NCBI RefSeq assembly: GCF_047495875.1
Contig: NC_092463.1
Span: 33,483,724-33,547,723 of the forward strand
Reading direction: 5' to 3'
Origin: Pithys albifrons albifrons
Taxonomy: Eukaryota; Chordata; Aves; Passeriformes; Thamnophilidae
DNA: 64,000 nucleotides
A program made the position numbers and the translations under genes. Below are positions 14,761 to 29,067 of this stretch, in pieces. The notes beneath the pieces were generated by a model. That model worked only from the letters and a program-made list of their open reading frames with translations. It made no database searches and was not told the DNA's origin. The stretch's first letter is position 1. The number at the start of each line of letters is the position of its first letter.

Positions 14761-17700
14761 TTTTTTTTTTAATGTGACAGAAGGACTGCCTACTAAATGA
14801 ACCAGAGAAATGAAAGCATAGCAGAAAGGTTTTACCTGCTGTTGTATAAAAGTACTGCTCACCACCACAGTAATGTGATTTTAGGATAACTAATGAATGA
14901 ACTATGATGAGATAAACAAAGCATTAAGAATGTTGGGATAGAAAAAAGATTCACGATAAATTCTGCCTTTGGTCTCTCTGACTATGATTTTGAAATAATT
15001 TTTTAAAATATTGTATTAACTCTGTAACAGTTTTTTTCCTTTACCCTGAGAAGTATCTTAAAAAGCAAGGGACAAATATCTAAAGTGTCTTCAGTTACTT
15101 TAATAAAAGAAATTACTGTTTTGAAAAAGACAGTTCATCTGTAATTTTCTGAACTGTGGGAGTGATTTACTGTCATGTCCCAGTGTTTTCAGGTTGTATG
15201 CACAATGATGTACATGGATTCAAGGGCAGTAAGAGTGGTTTACACTACACTGTAGTCAACTGGAACTGACTCCATATATAACTTTTTATTTCTTTTCTAT
15301 CCTTTTGGTATTTTATCCAGCACACTTGCATCTATGCTCTATGATAAACCATATGTTGTTAACATTACTTTTGATCTTCTACTAAGCCTGGGGGGCTCAA
15401 GATGAAACCAAAGCTGAGATTTGCAACAAGGATTTACAGGAAAAGCATGTGTAAAGGCACCTTAAAGATACTATTCATCCATTCCTTAATCGATTAAGTA
15501 ATAAAAATAAGACTTTGATTTCCCTTCCCAAACATTATTCTATCTGCAATTATTTGAGCAATTTTCCTGGAGATAGCCAAAACATACATGGATATTATTA
15601 TTAAAAAAAAAAAAAAAACAAACCAAAACTTCTCAAAGACAATATTGTAACGATACTATTTACTCAGCCACAGCTTATCTGATTTAATTTGGTGAGTTCT
15701 AAAAATTATTTCACTCTAGCATAATTTCAGCTGCTGAGTTACATATTAGATTTTCTTCTGACAGGCTTAACCCCTTTGATTTCACGACAATTATGTAAAG
15801 CAATCTATTTCACTATAGCATTGTAAAGCTATGTTCTCATTTCATGGAAATTCATGGGAACGGAACACAAATATTACAAGAGTATAGTGCACAACTAAAA
15901 TTCTGTAGAATTAAAAAATATTCACTTCTTTTAAAAAGCAGTAACAGTCTGGGGAAAACAATTATATTAATGTCTGGCACTTGTGTCACAAGAAATGGCT
16001 GGAACAACTAAATTGATTTTCAGCATAAAAAGGAAGACTAATTTCTCAGCGGGAAGCAACAGAGGAGACATTTCTGACTAATACAACCTATAAAAACACT
16101 CAGCTGAAATCATCTTCACGTGAGAGGATACGTTTGCGTCTATCTGGGAATGAAAGGAATAACATTTTGGGGCTCTTCTACCTACTACTGAACACTTGCA
16201 TAGCAGTGATAAAACTGTACTGGGGTTATCTCACAGCAAGCCATTCTTGATTCAGAAAAGCATGTACAGACAAGCTTTATTTTTAGCATGGACTTGAACC
16301 ACTCTGTTTCAGTGGAAAGACTTGCATATACCCTTATCAGACTGAATGACAGTGCTCTCCTAAATACAGACTCTGATCCCTATTAAGACTGAATTTTAAA
16401 TTACATGAAGGACATACACAGCTACTACAAACTAAATTTACAGTCTTTCCTCACTCTCTATATCTTACATTTTTAAAATCCCTTAAAAATGAAAGGTTTC
16501 ATTGATGAGCTTCCAGCCCGAACCAAGAGCTTATGAAGGAACTGCTTTCTTAACCACTGGTTTGACTCAAATTCTGACAGAAGGATGTAAGTTTCATATT
16601 TTTTGAGCCATACTTTTTTTTTTGTCTTGGTTTGTTTGCTTTTCACTAGAGGATTTGAAATAAAAATTCTCCTGAGCACAGAAAAAAACCTGAAACATAA
16701 AGGAACAAGATGACTCAGCTCAAAAACCTGACAGGCATTTCAGACTGCACCTAGGTGCTAATTGTAAAAGCAAGACATAGAGTTTTCCAGAATGAAGAAA
16801 GAAAAATTGCCTGAAGGGGCAAGAACAAACATTTATCTACTTACAGAATTAGATCATATACCAGAAGGTTTAAAACAGCTGGAGGAAGACTAGGATTTTC
16901 TGCACAACATTCTGCATCATCAACAGAATTATTTACCATGGAACTGATCCACAAAGGGGTTTAGCATCATTGTCACAATGCTTACCTTTCCACCACCTCA
17001 GGGAATTAATAGCTGTGAACAAATCAGTTCAGTTCATGTTCCAAGGTGTTGCAGAGTTAAGCAACCAAAAAAGAGAAGTGTATCATTTGGAAGGGGTTTT
17101 TTTAATCCCTAAAAGGAGAATGCATTTCACAGTCCTTCAAGATTTTTCTGGGAATTTTAAGGGTTTTTTTCTTGGAATTAAAACGTACGTTGATGGTTTC
17201 TCACAAAGCACAGTTAGAAGAGGCAGCAGAGTAGCATGGGGGATTTTTTTTTAAAAGTTTGCATTTTTGGTGTCAAAATTTGGCTTTCCTACAGAACACG
17301 ATGCATAAACTGCAATGTTACAATGATTCTCACAGTCTTGAATGAATTGGTCTGTTTTTAACGAGAAAAACTGTAAACTGAGCACACTCAAAAGAAAAGG
17401 GCAGTCGAAAAGATGAGTCCAATAATACACTTTTTACTTTTAAAAGTGAGAACATATCTAAAGGCCACGAGATTTGAGAAAATCAATGTTGCCAGTAGCT
17501 TGCCTGAATGTTTGGCAGGGAAAGGTGCTTTAAATAAAACAATCCTCAATAAGTGTATGTGTTACAAAAAGTTCTTTTTAACTTTCTTCTAACCAATCAG
17601 TTGCTGTCAATTGCTTTTCACATCAGGCTGACTCTGGATCAGGACCAAGAATGTAACACTCAATTACAATCAGACAGTCTTCTTTGTCAGTGCATCTGAC

Positions 17701-20700
17701 ATAATTTTTAAAATATGTAATGTTCAGATACCTGATTAAAGGCCTTAGTAGTGACTCTTTCAAATTAAGACTTTAAGGATTATGGCTAGACAAGATATGG
17801 AATCATGTTGCGAAATAGTCATAGACTCTTACTACTCCTTCTGCGTAGTCTGTGCAATGTCTACTCTGCGTAATGAAGGAGTTCGGAAACTTGCAGCAAA
17901 AAAAACCTCATCAAACAAGCTAAAGCAACTGTGTTATCTCTAAGATGAGACATTGTGCATACCTAGCTTGAGTGGCTGCAGTAATTATGTCCTGCCACTC
18001 AAATGTATCTTTCCTGCAGCACTTCCTTCTATCACAGTCAATGGAATTTGTCAGGATCAAAATCAGGTCACCTTCAGCTATGTCAAGTCTGGCCAGCTTG
18101 AGCAATAAATGACAAATTAACAAAGGAAACTCAGAGAAATCACTTATGTCTCCCCTAATCAGAAAAACAAACATCCTCTTTGCAATTTCTTTACACAGTG
18201 AGAGTACAGTGATTCAGTAAATGACACATCAGGTAAAATGAAATTTGGAAATAAGTATCTCCACACTAAGGATAAAGGAGACTGTCAGGACAGCTGGGCA
18301 CATATGCTCTAACAGCACTTTTCCCTCAAAACTCCATCCTTATTGTAATATGCTGATAAGGTCAGCATACACAGAGAAGTACCTTTACAGGCAGCTGTAG
18401 AAGACCCATATCTGAAAATAAAACTACAGCATAATATAACAAAATACCACCTTGGAGAAAGAGAATGGACTTCATTCTCTGAGTTATTTAATCTTTGATA
18501 TCTACCCCAAACTCACAACTGCATTTTGACTTAAGATAGTTCTGAGCTATGCCAAGCGTTACTAAGTCAGGGTCAGTGAACTGGCAAGAAATACACAAGA
18601 TCCAGCTGAAATCCTACAAAAAAAAAAAACCACTCTGAGTATATTTTTTCTACTGGAGAGGTTAATCCTTATGTCTGTGTTCCTCTCCTCACCTCTTGTA
18701 AGTTACTAAATGTTCCTTGTAGCCTGGAAGGAGGCTATTAATAAAATTGGGACTAAACAGATTTTCATCAGACTAATCAAAAATATGTGCAAGTCTTGCT
18801 GGAAATTCTTTGGAGCATTTCATTTTCCCAGTTACCCCAAATTTACAGCCCAGTAACCAGATATTACTTCTGGCAGGTATTGTCACTATCTGGAAATTTG
18901 CATATTGCACAACAAAAGGGATACAATCCAAGCATGGAGTAAGCATGATCCAAAACTGTTGTTTAAAGCATCATATTTGAAATAGAAAATTGTGCTGTAA
19001 TCCTTTGGCATAGAAATCTGTCACCCCAGATTCCCTATCCCCTCCCATCTTTTTCAGCAGCTCTTCCTCCAGCCTCTCCCGTGGTCAGTCATTTCATGTG
19101 GCAGGAAAGATGGATTTAGAGTAAATCATTCTTTTCCACATGGAAACACCAAAAGCTTGCAACAGAGAACAAAGAGGAGTAAATGTGATCATTTTATACA
19201 AGATACACTTCTACACAAGATGAATAAGCATAAAATGATATGAAATGGCTCCTACATATCTTATGTGTCCCACAAAAGTGTAGTTTGCAACATCATGTAA
19301 TGCTCTACATACAGACATGATAAGGATTAATTTCAGTGAAAGATAGCTGAGAAGTACAAACAATATTGAATCTTACTCAGATTAAAAAACATAGTCTTTT
19401 TCATAGATTCTCTAGATTATATGAAAGTACAGCTGTTCAACTGGTTTCTGACAGGTACCTAACACAAAAAATTACCTTAGAGATTAAATACGGAAAAACA
19501 ATAGCCTTTCCAGATGTTGCCTACATGTCTGTTCAAATAAACACACAAAACCAAGATGATAAGGAAAAAAAAAAGACAGTAAATGTAAACAGTTATTTAT
19601 ATCCAGACTCTCTGACTCAAGCAGCTTGCACAGAATAGAAAATAATGACATATTCACAGACACCTAGCTGGTTTAGAAAGCATTTAAAAGGTGACTGGAT
19701 ATTTAACTTAGTCTCATTTTTTGGATTTTAGTAATATCCAAATTTATACAATATACAAACTGCCAATTTCAGTATCGGAAAGTATTATGAGCCAGAGTTT
19801 TTGTCAGTGATCTTTTGATGTTATTTTCTCCCTTTTTTCCTGACAATGAAGTGGAATAGAAATTATATCTGACCATATGGAGTAGATTGCTTCAGATACC
19901 AAAGTGCCTTGGAAGTAAAACAGTGTCAAAACAATTTGTGCTCACTTCAACAGGCAAATGATGCTCCTTTTACCAAGCCAGGTCAACATTTCCATGAAGT
20001 TTACACACAAAAAGAAATATTTTATGCTGTAGTATATGAATTTAAAAGGAGGCAACATCTCTTTCTATTCATGCTACACATTGTTTTACGTCCATTGTCA
20101 AGCACCTGAGTCCTCCCATCACACAAAACATGACATGAAAAGAACCAACAGTGATTGAAATAAAGTTTGGAGATGGGACAAATTTGTGCTGATGAATTTG
20201 TTTGTTACATGAGCTAAGGTCTAAGAAAGAAGTAAATTCAAATGAGTCACTATAGGAGTGAGCAGTTCAGCTTGTATGTGTGATTCATTCCAAAAGAAGC
20301 TGGATGTCTGTATATGCCAAGGCCTTCTTTGAGAAAATAATGTATTTTGTGATTTATGTTGTTTCTCTATGTAAGTATTGGGCAATACTTTAATCTCAAA
20401 CAGATCAGTTTTCCAGACTTTAATTTCTTAATAAAGCATTAATAGGCAAAAATATGCAATTCAGAAAGTTGTCCACCACAGCACTTAACTTGAAACAGGA
20501 ATCTAAGATTATCAAGTACTCACATGATTTGAGTAATACTGATTCTTTTAAAGTGTGTCTGAGTTATGGCTCTTGGAAGCATCTGTTTACTCAAGTACAG
20601 TGTTTGGTAACCTTAGCAATGCTTTATTTATTCATTTAGTGCCCCACAGGTCAATGCCTCAAGCTTGTCAAACTGAGGGCAGTTACTTAAACTGCAGTAA

Positions 20701-21440
20701 AGTTCAACAAAGAACTATATTGTTGGGTCTTGAACAGTGTTATATATGTGGAATAATAAAGAATTTCAGTTTCTATAAAGATGTTAATCTAGCATATTTC
20801 AGCAGCACTTAATGAAAGCAGAAAACAAAACAAAAAGCCCTTGGAAACAGAATCAATTTGTCCAGTTGCCTAACTGATGGATCCAGGAAATTCTTGCCAA
20901 ACATTCATGCCTTACTGTCTCTTCCAAATTTTAAAAGTTTTTAATCTTTTAAAAATTATTCTATAAAATTACAAAGCACAGATTATGCTGGATACCTCAT
21001 CAGCAGAATTGTGTTTTGGGAATCACTAAGTTTAAAACTGTTGCATAGCACTTTGCCCTTGACTGTATCACTCAGAAAGCCAAGCACACTCACATGACTG
21101 AGGCCCAGCAGTAACAAAAACACTTAGAAACATCTCAAAGTTGCATCATTGATAAAAACAAACACCTGACACTTCCTTCTCTTTTGAGACACATCCTCAG
21201 GCCTTGCACACTGGTAATTATTGAAGTTTTGGTGTCTTTCATCCCCAAACTGTGAGAAATATAAATAGCAGTTTATTGACTGGTTTTCATTTCCTGGTCA
21301 GGAAATTGTTCTTCCCTTCCTTGCAGTTATTATCTAATCTCTGCTTTCTTTTAGGACTTTGAAGTTTTCTTCTCTGCACAGTAACAAGTTCAGAACCACC
21401 TATGATTTGAAAATTAGCAGCACAAATGAGGCATTTCCAT
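14761..21440. other. AT-rich non-coding sequence
   Basis: No gene or recognisable element. Simple A-runs occur at 15603-15618 and 18618-18629. Neither is preceded by a poly(A) signal plus gene-like sequence, so they are not evidence for retroposed transcripts. Confidence 0.5.
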
Positions 21441-21449
21441 TTTATTTAA

Positions 21450-22160
21450 ACCAAACTCTGTCACCTCTTATCGAGACCTGTAGCAGGGCTGGCACCTGCA
21501 GGGCACTCTGGCGCAGCAGCATCTGTCTGACAGCAGCAGCACCGTGATTCTGCCACCAGATCAGGGGCTTGAGAGGCAGAGGAACAGCAAAGACTGGCAC
21601 TCGAAAGAGAGAGGAGGAGAAGGAGCAGGACCAGGGCCCTGGAGGATGGGGTGAATACGAGGTGCTCCAGCCTCTTGTGCCCAAATCATGTATTCCTCCT
21701 GTCAGCTGACCTGATTCCTCCATTCCAGACTTATGAGGCAAAGGAGTGGTAAGAACACTGGCTGAGTGGCTGGTTTAGCATGCAGACAGCAAAACAAGCA
21801 GAGGTAGATGTCTCTACCATGACAGGAGGAGCTAGGTCACTAACACTGCCATGCTCCTGGCAGACCTGTATCCCCTGCACAAGCACTAGGAGAGCACTTT
21901 TAGCACTCTTCACAGGCTGCGGCCAGCAAATGCTGCCACAGGGGAGACCAATCAGGGAATGTGCAGAGGAATGGCTTCCCACTCCAGCTTCTCTTACTGC
22001 AGCAGTTCCTCCACCACACCATGCCCAGGCAGCCGTGAGAAGCAGGAGGCATTTCTTGTTCTTCCCTTCCCTACTAGTTGAGGAGAAGCACAACTGAACC
22101 ACGCTGTCTGAGGGGTCACAGAAAGGCAGAGCCAGAGAACTGAAAACTTCATTTCTCAAG
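21450..22160. other. GC-rich island of unknown origin
   Basis: About 700 bases are visibly richer in GC than the flanks and remain partly open on both strands (105 codons plus, 142 codons minus in overlapping positions). The translations show no recognisable domain, so the openness probably follows from base composition. Possibilities are an unnamed LTR or ERV piece, a retroposed pseudogene, or a conserved regulatory region. I see no TATA box, poly(A) signal or terminal inverted repeat that would settle it. Confidence 0.3.
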
Positions 22161-25100
22161 ATTTCTTTTAGAAGGCCCTTTTATTACGACTTAGAATAGA
22201 ATTAGACAATTTCTCGCAAGAATCAACTCAAATCTGGCCAAAATATAATACATAGTTCACATTTCCTGAGTGGGAATGCACAGCTGAGCAGACACACTTC
22301 CCGATACAGTGCTCTCTGCTCAGCACTCTGGACACCTTCATCCCTGTAGGACCTGACATTGCAAATGTAGATAGGTACTGAATGGCATCTGAATGCAAAC
22401 TAGCAAGAGAGATCAACATTAAAACTGAGTGAGAAGCCCCAGGCAAGAATTTTGAAGTGAGATTAAACTGAGCTGGGTGATTCAGAAGAAGGGGGTACAT
22501 GACAAGAACAAATCGCTTAGTAATGACCAGACAAGTGCTGAAACTGGAACAGAGACTTGAGTTTGAGTGTGAAATCTATGACAAGACAATGATGACAATG
22601 AGACTGTAATGAAGAAACTGGAAAGCAGAAACTGCATCTGACTAAATGAAAGGAATGGGACTGGACAAGGAGTTGTAGTAGGGGAGAGACAGGACTACAA
22701 CAAAGACAGCCAGAAGGAGATGAGCAGCAGAACTGAAGCTGGCAAAACCTGGAGAGAAGAGCAAACATCTTTCCAAGGATGCTCCTGTATAAGATGCATA
22801 TTGAAACCTTGGCCTCTGAATGCCGTTTCTCTGATTTCTGAACGTACTCATCAGCAAAAAGCCTCTAAATGATGTTGGTATTGAGATGATGGAATATAAA
22901 ATGTCTGTATTTCCACTCTGTTTTAAAAAGAACCTACTTTCAGCCCTCCCTGTCAGAGGAGTACTATATTCACCTGTTTGAAAAATGAAAGCATATGTTC
23001 TCAAACATATTTCCATATTTCAGTTTACTTTATCTAGTAATACCCTCCTCTCCTCTTAGTGAGATATTGTGAAAATCAATGAGGCATTCCAGGACTACAG
23101 CTGTGGACATAAGAAGAAATCCTCTATCAAAACAACTACTCAGTATACAGAAGAGAATTTCAGTAGCACACATGAAAATAACATGGGGCCACCCAGTCAA
23201 CTGCAAAGTAAGAGAAAATTAAAAATAATCTTCCAGATAAATGAAGGGCAGTTAGGTTTTACTGTGAATGAGACAGAAAGCATTTGAAGAATCTATTTCC
23301 CTAGGACTAAAAACAATGTGCATATGCCCACTCATGAGTAGACTGAAATGTAATTTTGGCATTTCTTAACTTTTGCAAATATCATATTGCTCCTTAACAC
23401 CAGACATCCTGCATAGATATGTGTGTTTAGACTTTCATGGATGAGTGACTGTACAAGTCCATAATGAACAACACAAGACTGAAAGATTAATCTTTCAAAG
23501 GCTCATGAATAGTGACTTATATTAGCCTTCAATTTTCCAGAAAAAAAAATCATAAACAGAAAGACCAAATGCAAGTGTTAAGAAAATGCACAATGTGAAA
23601 AAGGTTACGTTTCTAAGCAAATATTGAAAAAGTGTTTATAACACTTTTAAGAACCAAGTGACCTTTATTTGCTAGAAAATAAGTAACCTTTAACCATAGG
23701 CCTTTATGCTGGACATTCAGAGGATCTGCCATTTTAACACGTCATAATAATTCACAGTGAGTTACAAAAAGTAATCTTGAAGACAAGGATTTATTTCCCA
23801 AAGAAAATATTAACCATTACTGGAAAATAAAAATATCTATAGCCAAGAGTTATTTTTAGCTGAAAACAACTCACTCGAAGGAAGTGCAAGCAGATGTGTG
23901 TCAAGAATGATAAATGGCATAGGGTTTTATGTGCACCATAAATGTGAAGCAATGATTGTACTCTGATGTGATTACAAGAGAAAAACAAATTACTATATTT
24001 AGAGGTATCAGTAAATCCCGTACGGTTTCCTGTACATAAAACTTCTAAATACTCTAAGGTCATCAACCTTGAAACACAAGCTGAGCATTTCTGCATTTTC
24101 ATTAGATGAAAAAGTAACATCTATTAGAGAAAATCTAGCACCTGGTATAAACATCATTCCTACAATTCAACATTTTTGTTTAAGGATGTCCTATGGAAGC
24201 CATTCATCCAGATGAGCATATGCATTTTTATAGATATATCTGTATAGTACCCCATGATGTTGACATAACATTGGTTTTGAGCTGATCTGCATTTTTTACT
24301 CATAGCGCATTTAACAACTGTAAAATGGCACATTCAACCCAAAAGCTTTTGAGTACATTGGAGTTAAATAGGCATTCTACAATATTTGTAGCAAAAGTGT
24401 GGTATGAACTCTTGTTGTAGGGATAGTCCTACACAGACTGTAATAACCATCTACAAATGAAGGAGGTGAGGTACACACCTGCAAGCCACCCAAGGAGGGA
24501 TGAAAGAAGGTAATTCCACATTCTGTACCCCCATCTTTAAACAGTTCCATTAAAAAGAAATAGAACTAATTGAGGCCTTATTCTCTGTGAAACAGTTACT
24601 GTGGCTGCTCGGTTAAGGGCAGGGTCCCAAAGCTGCCATTCCAACTGCACCACAGCCATTCCTCAGCCTGGCAGCATGTAGCTCATTGGTGTAGACCTTA
24701 CTGCACTCACTCTGGTCCAAGCCTGGGCCATCCCTTTCTCCAGGCAATGCATTCTTTCTAATACCAAATTAATGTGAAAAGACAAGCAAGGCAGATTTTT
24801 TTCAGTGGAAGCCAATTTTAGTTCAAAACAAAAGGAAATAGTCCTTTAAAAATTCTTTGTAAAAGTTGCCATTTCAGACCTCGGACTCCCTTTCTCCTTT
24901 ATGGCCCTGTTTGTTCTGTGTCTGTGATGTAAGCTCTATAAGAATCTCCTTCTACTGTACGAGCACCAGTTTGCCATAGGAAACAATAGTTCCAATCCAT
25001 CACGGGAGATGCAGCTTCAAAGGGCATTTTAGTTTAACAGAGAAAAATGAGGAGTTGTACCCTTAGACCTTGACTAGAATTTTCCCATATGATGTAAATG

Positions 25101-28100
25101 CATTTCTAGATGAATGACGGCCAATTGGTGATAATGTAATCTGAATTCTGGGATAGCTTTCCAACTCTTTAAATGCCTTTAGACCCCTTTTCTTCTAGTC
25201 CTGAAATAGTTCAAGCTTAGTACACAAATCCGGAGCAGGCAGAGCTCCTCTGGTTAGTTGGTCTGAAGATGCACTGCATTTCCAATGACGGTCAATGTTC
25301 TAGGAGATCAAACAACAAAAAAAGTTTTAAAAAGCAAGAAAAAATAATTAACTGAAGAAAGCAAGAAGTTGCCTACAGCAGCCTAAGATCACCCAAGAAC
25401 TGTTGCAGCTGTTTCCTTTCCCAGGTACAGAAGTTTTAGCTAACAAACAAGTACACCAGAAAATAGTTTTGAAAACACAAAAGTTGCAGAAGAGCAGCGA
25501 GTGGTAACCTAATGACTATGGAGAAGGTAGTTTGCAGGAAGCAGATGAATTTCTAGGTTTGTGCAAGACAGAAATTTGGGTGAGATCTATCTGGAGGCTT
25601 TTCAGAACTTAAACCTGGGTTACCTGAAATAGCTCCATCCATGCACTTTCTTCTTAAATCACAGCAGTCACCAGCTTTTGCTTCATTCTCAGTGTATTCC
25701 TTCAGACTTCAATGACTAGAAAATTTGTACTCATGCAATTGAGAGGTAAAGGAGGGCCTTTGACTTAACACAAAAATGCAGCCATTTTTCAAATGTTAGG
25801 TGACACTATTTGCATGTTGAAAGGTTCTGAGTAGTAGCATGTTAATACTTTGAACACTGAACTTTTATATTGAAATAGCCAACACACCTAATTACAGAAA
25901 ATAAATAGAAATAAACTTTTAGCAATAATACCATCTCATCTCAGTTATCAATGAGGATGATGGTAGGAGAAAGAATAGTAACTCCCTACCTGCATTTTGC
26001 ACCTCAGTTTTTCCAGATTTTTATTTTTGTGGGTTTTTGTCAGGAAAGCATTTAGGGAAATTTTTCCCTTCTCAGCCTCAAGAAGTAAGAGTGAAAGGAA
26101 AAGGAAAAATGGAAAAATGCTGGAATTGTTAATGGCTTTTGTGGTAAGATGGTGATTGCATACCTAGAAATTCCAACATCACCATAAAGAAATCTAACTC
26201 TTCAGCAAAGCCTTCCCTCGGAACTACATCAAAGTGGATCATGCATTTTGAAACGATGCAAAGGGATCACCTTATGCTTTGAAAATACTGAAGTAAGTGT
26301 TGAATGAATCTGACAGATGACATGCAGAAAACAGTAATCTGATTTCAGCCTGGGCTTTTAATGCAAAACAATTTTTTTTCTGTTTCAATAAACACATGCA
26401 GGGGTGGTCAGGCATTTTTTGTGCATGTGTGTATGAGAAGAGGCATTATATAAAAAAACCCTTTTCTCAGGAAAAAATACTTTACTTTTCCTATGAAAAT
26501 TAGTATTTTCCTATGAAACTGAGTATTTTTCTTACAAAGACTTTTATCTTTCTATTTGCTAAATGTTATAAAAAAAACAAATTCAAACAAGGTTGACTTG
26601 CATTTAAGCTTACTTATAATACATCCATAGAATTTTCCGATAGCAGTTAGGGTACCTCCAAAGTTCTGATAATGCAAACTTTTGGCAGATAATGACAGAT
26701 GATACATCAAGGTCTCATACAACCTTGTTAGTCTTCAATACCTTTGCCAGTGTCTTTGTATAAAATCTTGGACTGTGAAGTCCACTTAAAGAGAGGTATG
26801 TGAATCAAATTCAAGTGAAGACTGAAGTGTTAGCAAGTCTGCACAGATGGTCTACAATCTCAGACATGGTGTCTGCAGAGCAGTAAGAGGGTGTTCCACA
26901 AGCCACACTCACACTTTCTCAGTTCTGAAGACTCAAGAGTCAGGCAACCCCTGGCTATACAAGAGCCTGAGCATCGCTTTGCTTCACTACAGTCCTCTTG
27001 TCCTAGACAATCAGAGATGCAACATGGTCTGGTTCTCCACAGCAGTATCAAGTTTCATTGAACACAGCAGCTTGTATCAAAAAGGGACTGACAAAGTTGA
27101 GACAGCTAAGTTTCTTCCAAGTTAGCAAACAAGTTGATTATTCCCAAAGATGGACAGATCTATCTACTGTGATGCAGCAGATGTTGGTTAACATAGCAGA
27201 GCAATCTGGTTATTTTTTGTTTCATTTTCTGAGAGTCAAGTAAAAATCTTGCTTCTACCAAGATATCATCACATTTCCTGTGTACTATTTTGAGTCTGAG
27301 ACACAACCAAATCTAAACTATGAGAAAGAAAAGGTGTTTTCCTTTTTTCTTCCAAGTTTTACACTTTTTCCACATGAAAACTTATCCAGACATGATTGTG
27401 TTATAAAAAAGTAACACCAAAAAAACTCAGATATTTTCAAATTTTGCATGTGATTGCTTTTTTCTGATATCAAACAACAAAGCAAAGCCCTTCTCAATCA
27501 ATCATACTCTTCACATAAAACACTATTCCAGTTATCTAATTGAAGAAGCCATCTGAATATTTCACCTGATGGCAAAGTGCCCCAAACTTCTCCCTTTACT
27601 GACTGTCTTTCTAGTTTGAAAGCTCAGGAATTCTTCTGAAACGGTTGAGGATTTGCTTGTACTTGCAAGGGAAAAACAAATTACACTTGCCCAGTATTGT
27701 CCTGATGTAATTGTGCTTAGATTTTACCTTTAATAATCTGGTGGCTCTGAGTTTTATTATTCCTGTTTACCAAAGTAGATTTATGAAACTAATCCATTTC
27801 CAATAAGACCATTCACTGAAGCCCTGTCATGCAGGCTTGAACTTGCACTGTTGTTTAAACTAGAGCCATCTTGTATATTAGTCATTTCAAAACCCACAGT
27901 TTTTCATAGTGCAAGTCAGAGAAACATGCTGAAAAAAACATCCTGCAAATCAAGTTATTGACAACTCAAATTTTCTGTTAGCCAAAAAGTTTCAGTCTTT
28001 TCTAGATATGCTGAAAATGTTACAGCAATTTAACATCTGGCAGCTGGTTATGAAAATCAACATTTAAAATGCACATTTTAAAACTGTACAGCCTAGGGAG

Positions 28101-29067
28101 TCAGCTACATATAGCTGTGCATTGACCAGATCCACAGGTGTGATAGTACTAGATATAGCATAAATGAATAAGTCATGCCATAAACTGCACTTAGCACATG
28201 GCTTTGTCCATTTTGCCTGCCTTCTGCCAACAAATCCATTTGCTCCCAGACTGCTTCTGACATTCCACTCCTCTGAGCAATTCTAAACAACCATTGTTTT
28301 CCAAACATCAGCATGCCACAAAAATGCTTTCTACTTTCCCCCTAAATACAAAATTTCTCTCAGAAAATAATCCTGGCCTGATGCTGACACTGAGCAATAT
28401 TTAGTCTTGCAGATCTAGAGAGCTATGATGCCATTTCATGACCGCAGAAACAGGAGGTTTAGACTATGGAAAAAAACAGCCACCGGATATCTTTTTTTTT
28501 TAACAGAAAATGCATTTATTGAGTTTCATTTTATTTAATTCATTTATCAATCATTGTTTGCCTTGCTTCCATTTCTCAAACACAGACAGTCTATAAAGGA
28601 TATTTTGGGGCTTTTTTAAAAGTGAGAATGTTCTAATGCTTTGTCAAATATGAAACTGGAGAATCTTCCAAGTGACCTTGATTTTACTTACTGTATTTAG
28701 GTACAGTGAAGGCCTGACTACTCTGACTCAGCTTTTCATTGTTCTGAAATGAGTTATTACTTTCATAAAAGCACAGTGTTCTCTTTATTTTGATACTCCC
28801 CATTTTTCAAAAGAAAAACAAAGCCTAATTTTTTGGTGATGCATTATATAATATCAATATTCTTTGTAACTGCCCACGCACCTCTCTTCCTGCTCAGGAT
28901 CCCTTAGACTGCTATTAGCCCACTAGAGTGATACAAAGGCATTCAAGTGTAAATGACAATAAAGGTCCTGGTTTCCCAATCTCAGAAGGAAATAGAGTTT
29001 TTTGTTAGAGTTCAGTTACTTTAGAAAATCTTGACAATGATATAATCCCTATTTTTATAAAGGGAAA
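22161..29067. other. Non-coding sequence with minor simple repeats
   Basis: No gene recognised. About 22510-22770 is strongly purine-rich on the plus strand. A 20-bp unit occurs about 2.5 times at 26484-26535. Short hairpins lie at 23628-23648 (9-bp stem, 3-base loop) and 28063-28082 (9-bp stem, 2-base loop). A T-run occurs at 28492-28502. These are small features in otherwise unique AT-rich DNA. Confidence 0.5.
26484..26535. repeat. Short tandem repeat, 20-bp unit
   Basis: Two units sharing a TTTTCCTATGAAA core lie at 26484-26503 and 26504-26523, and a third, decayed unit begins at 26524. Confidence 0.65.

Noticed and set aside
21731..22159. 142-codon minus-strand frame
   Set aside because: It overlaps a 105-codon plus-strand frame and shows no domain. 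The openness follows from high GC.
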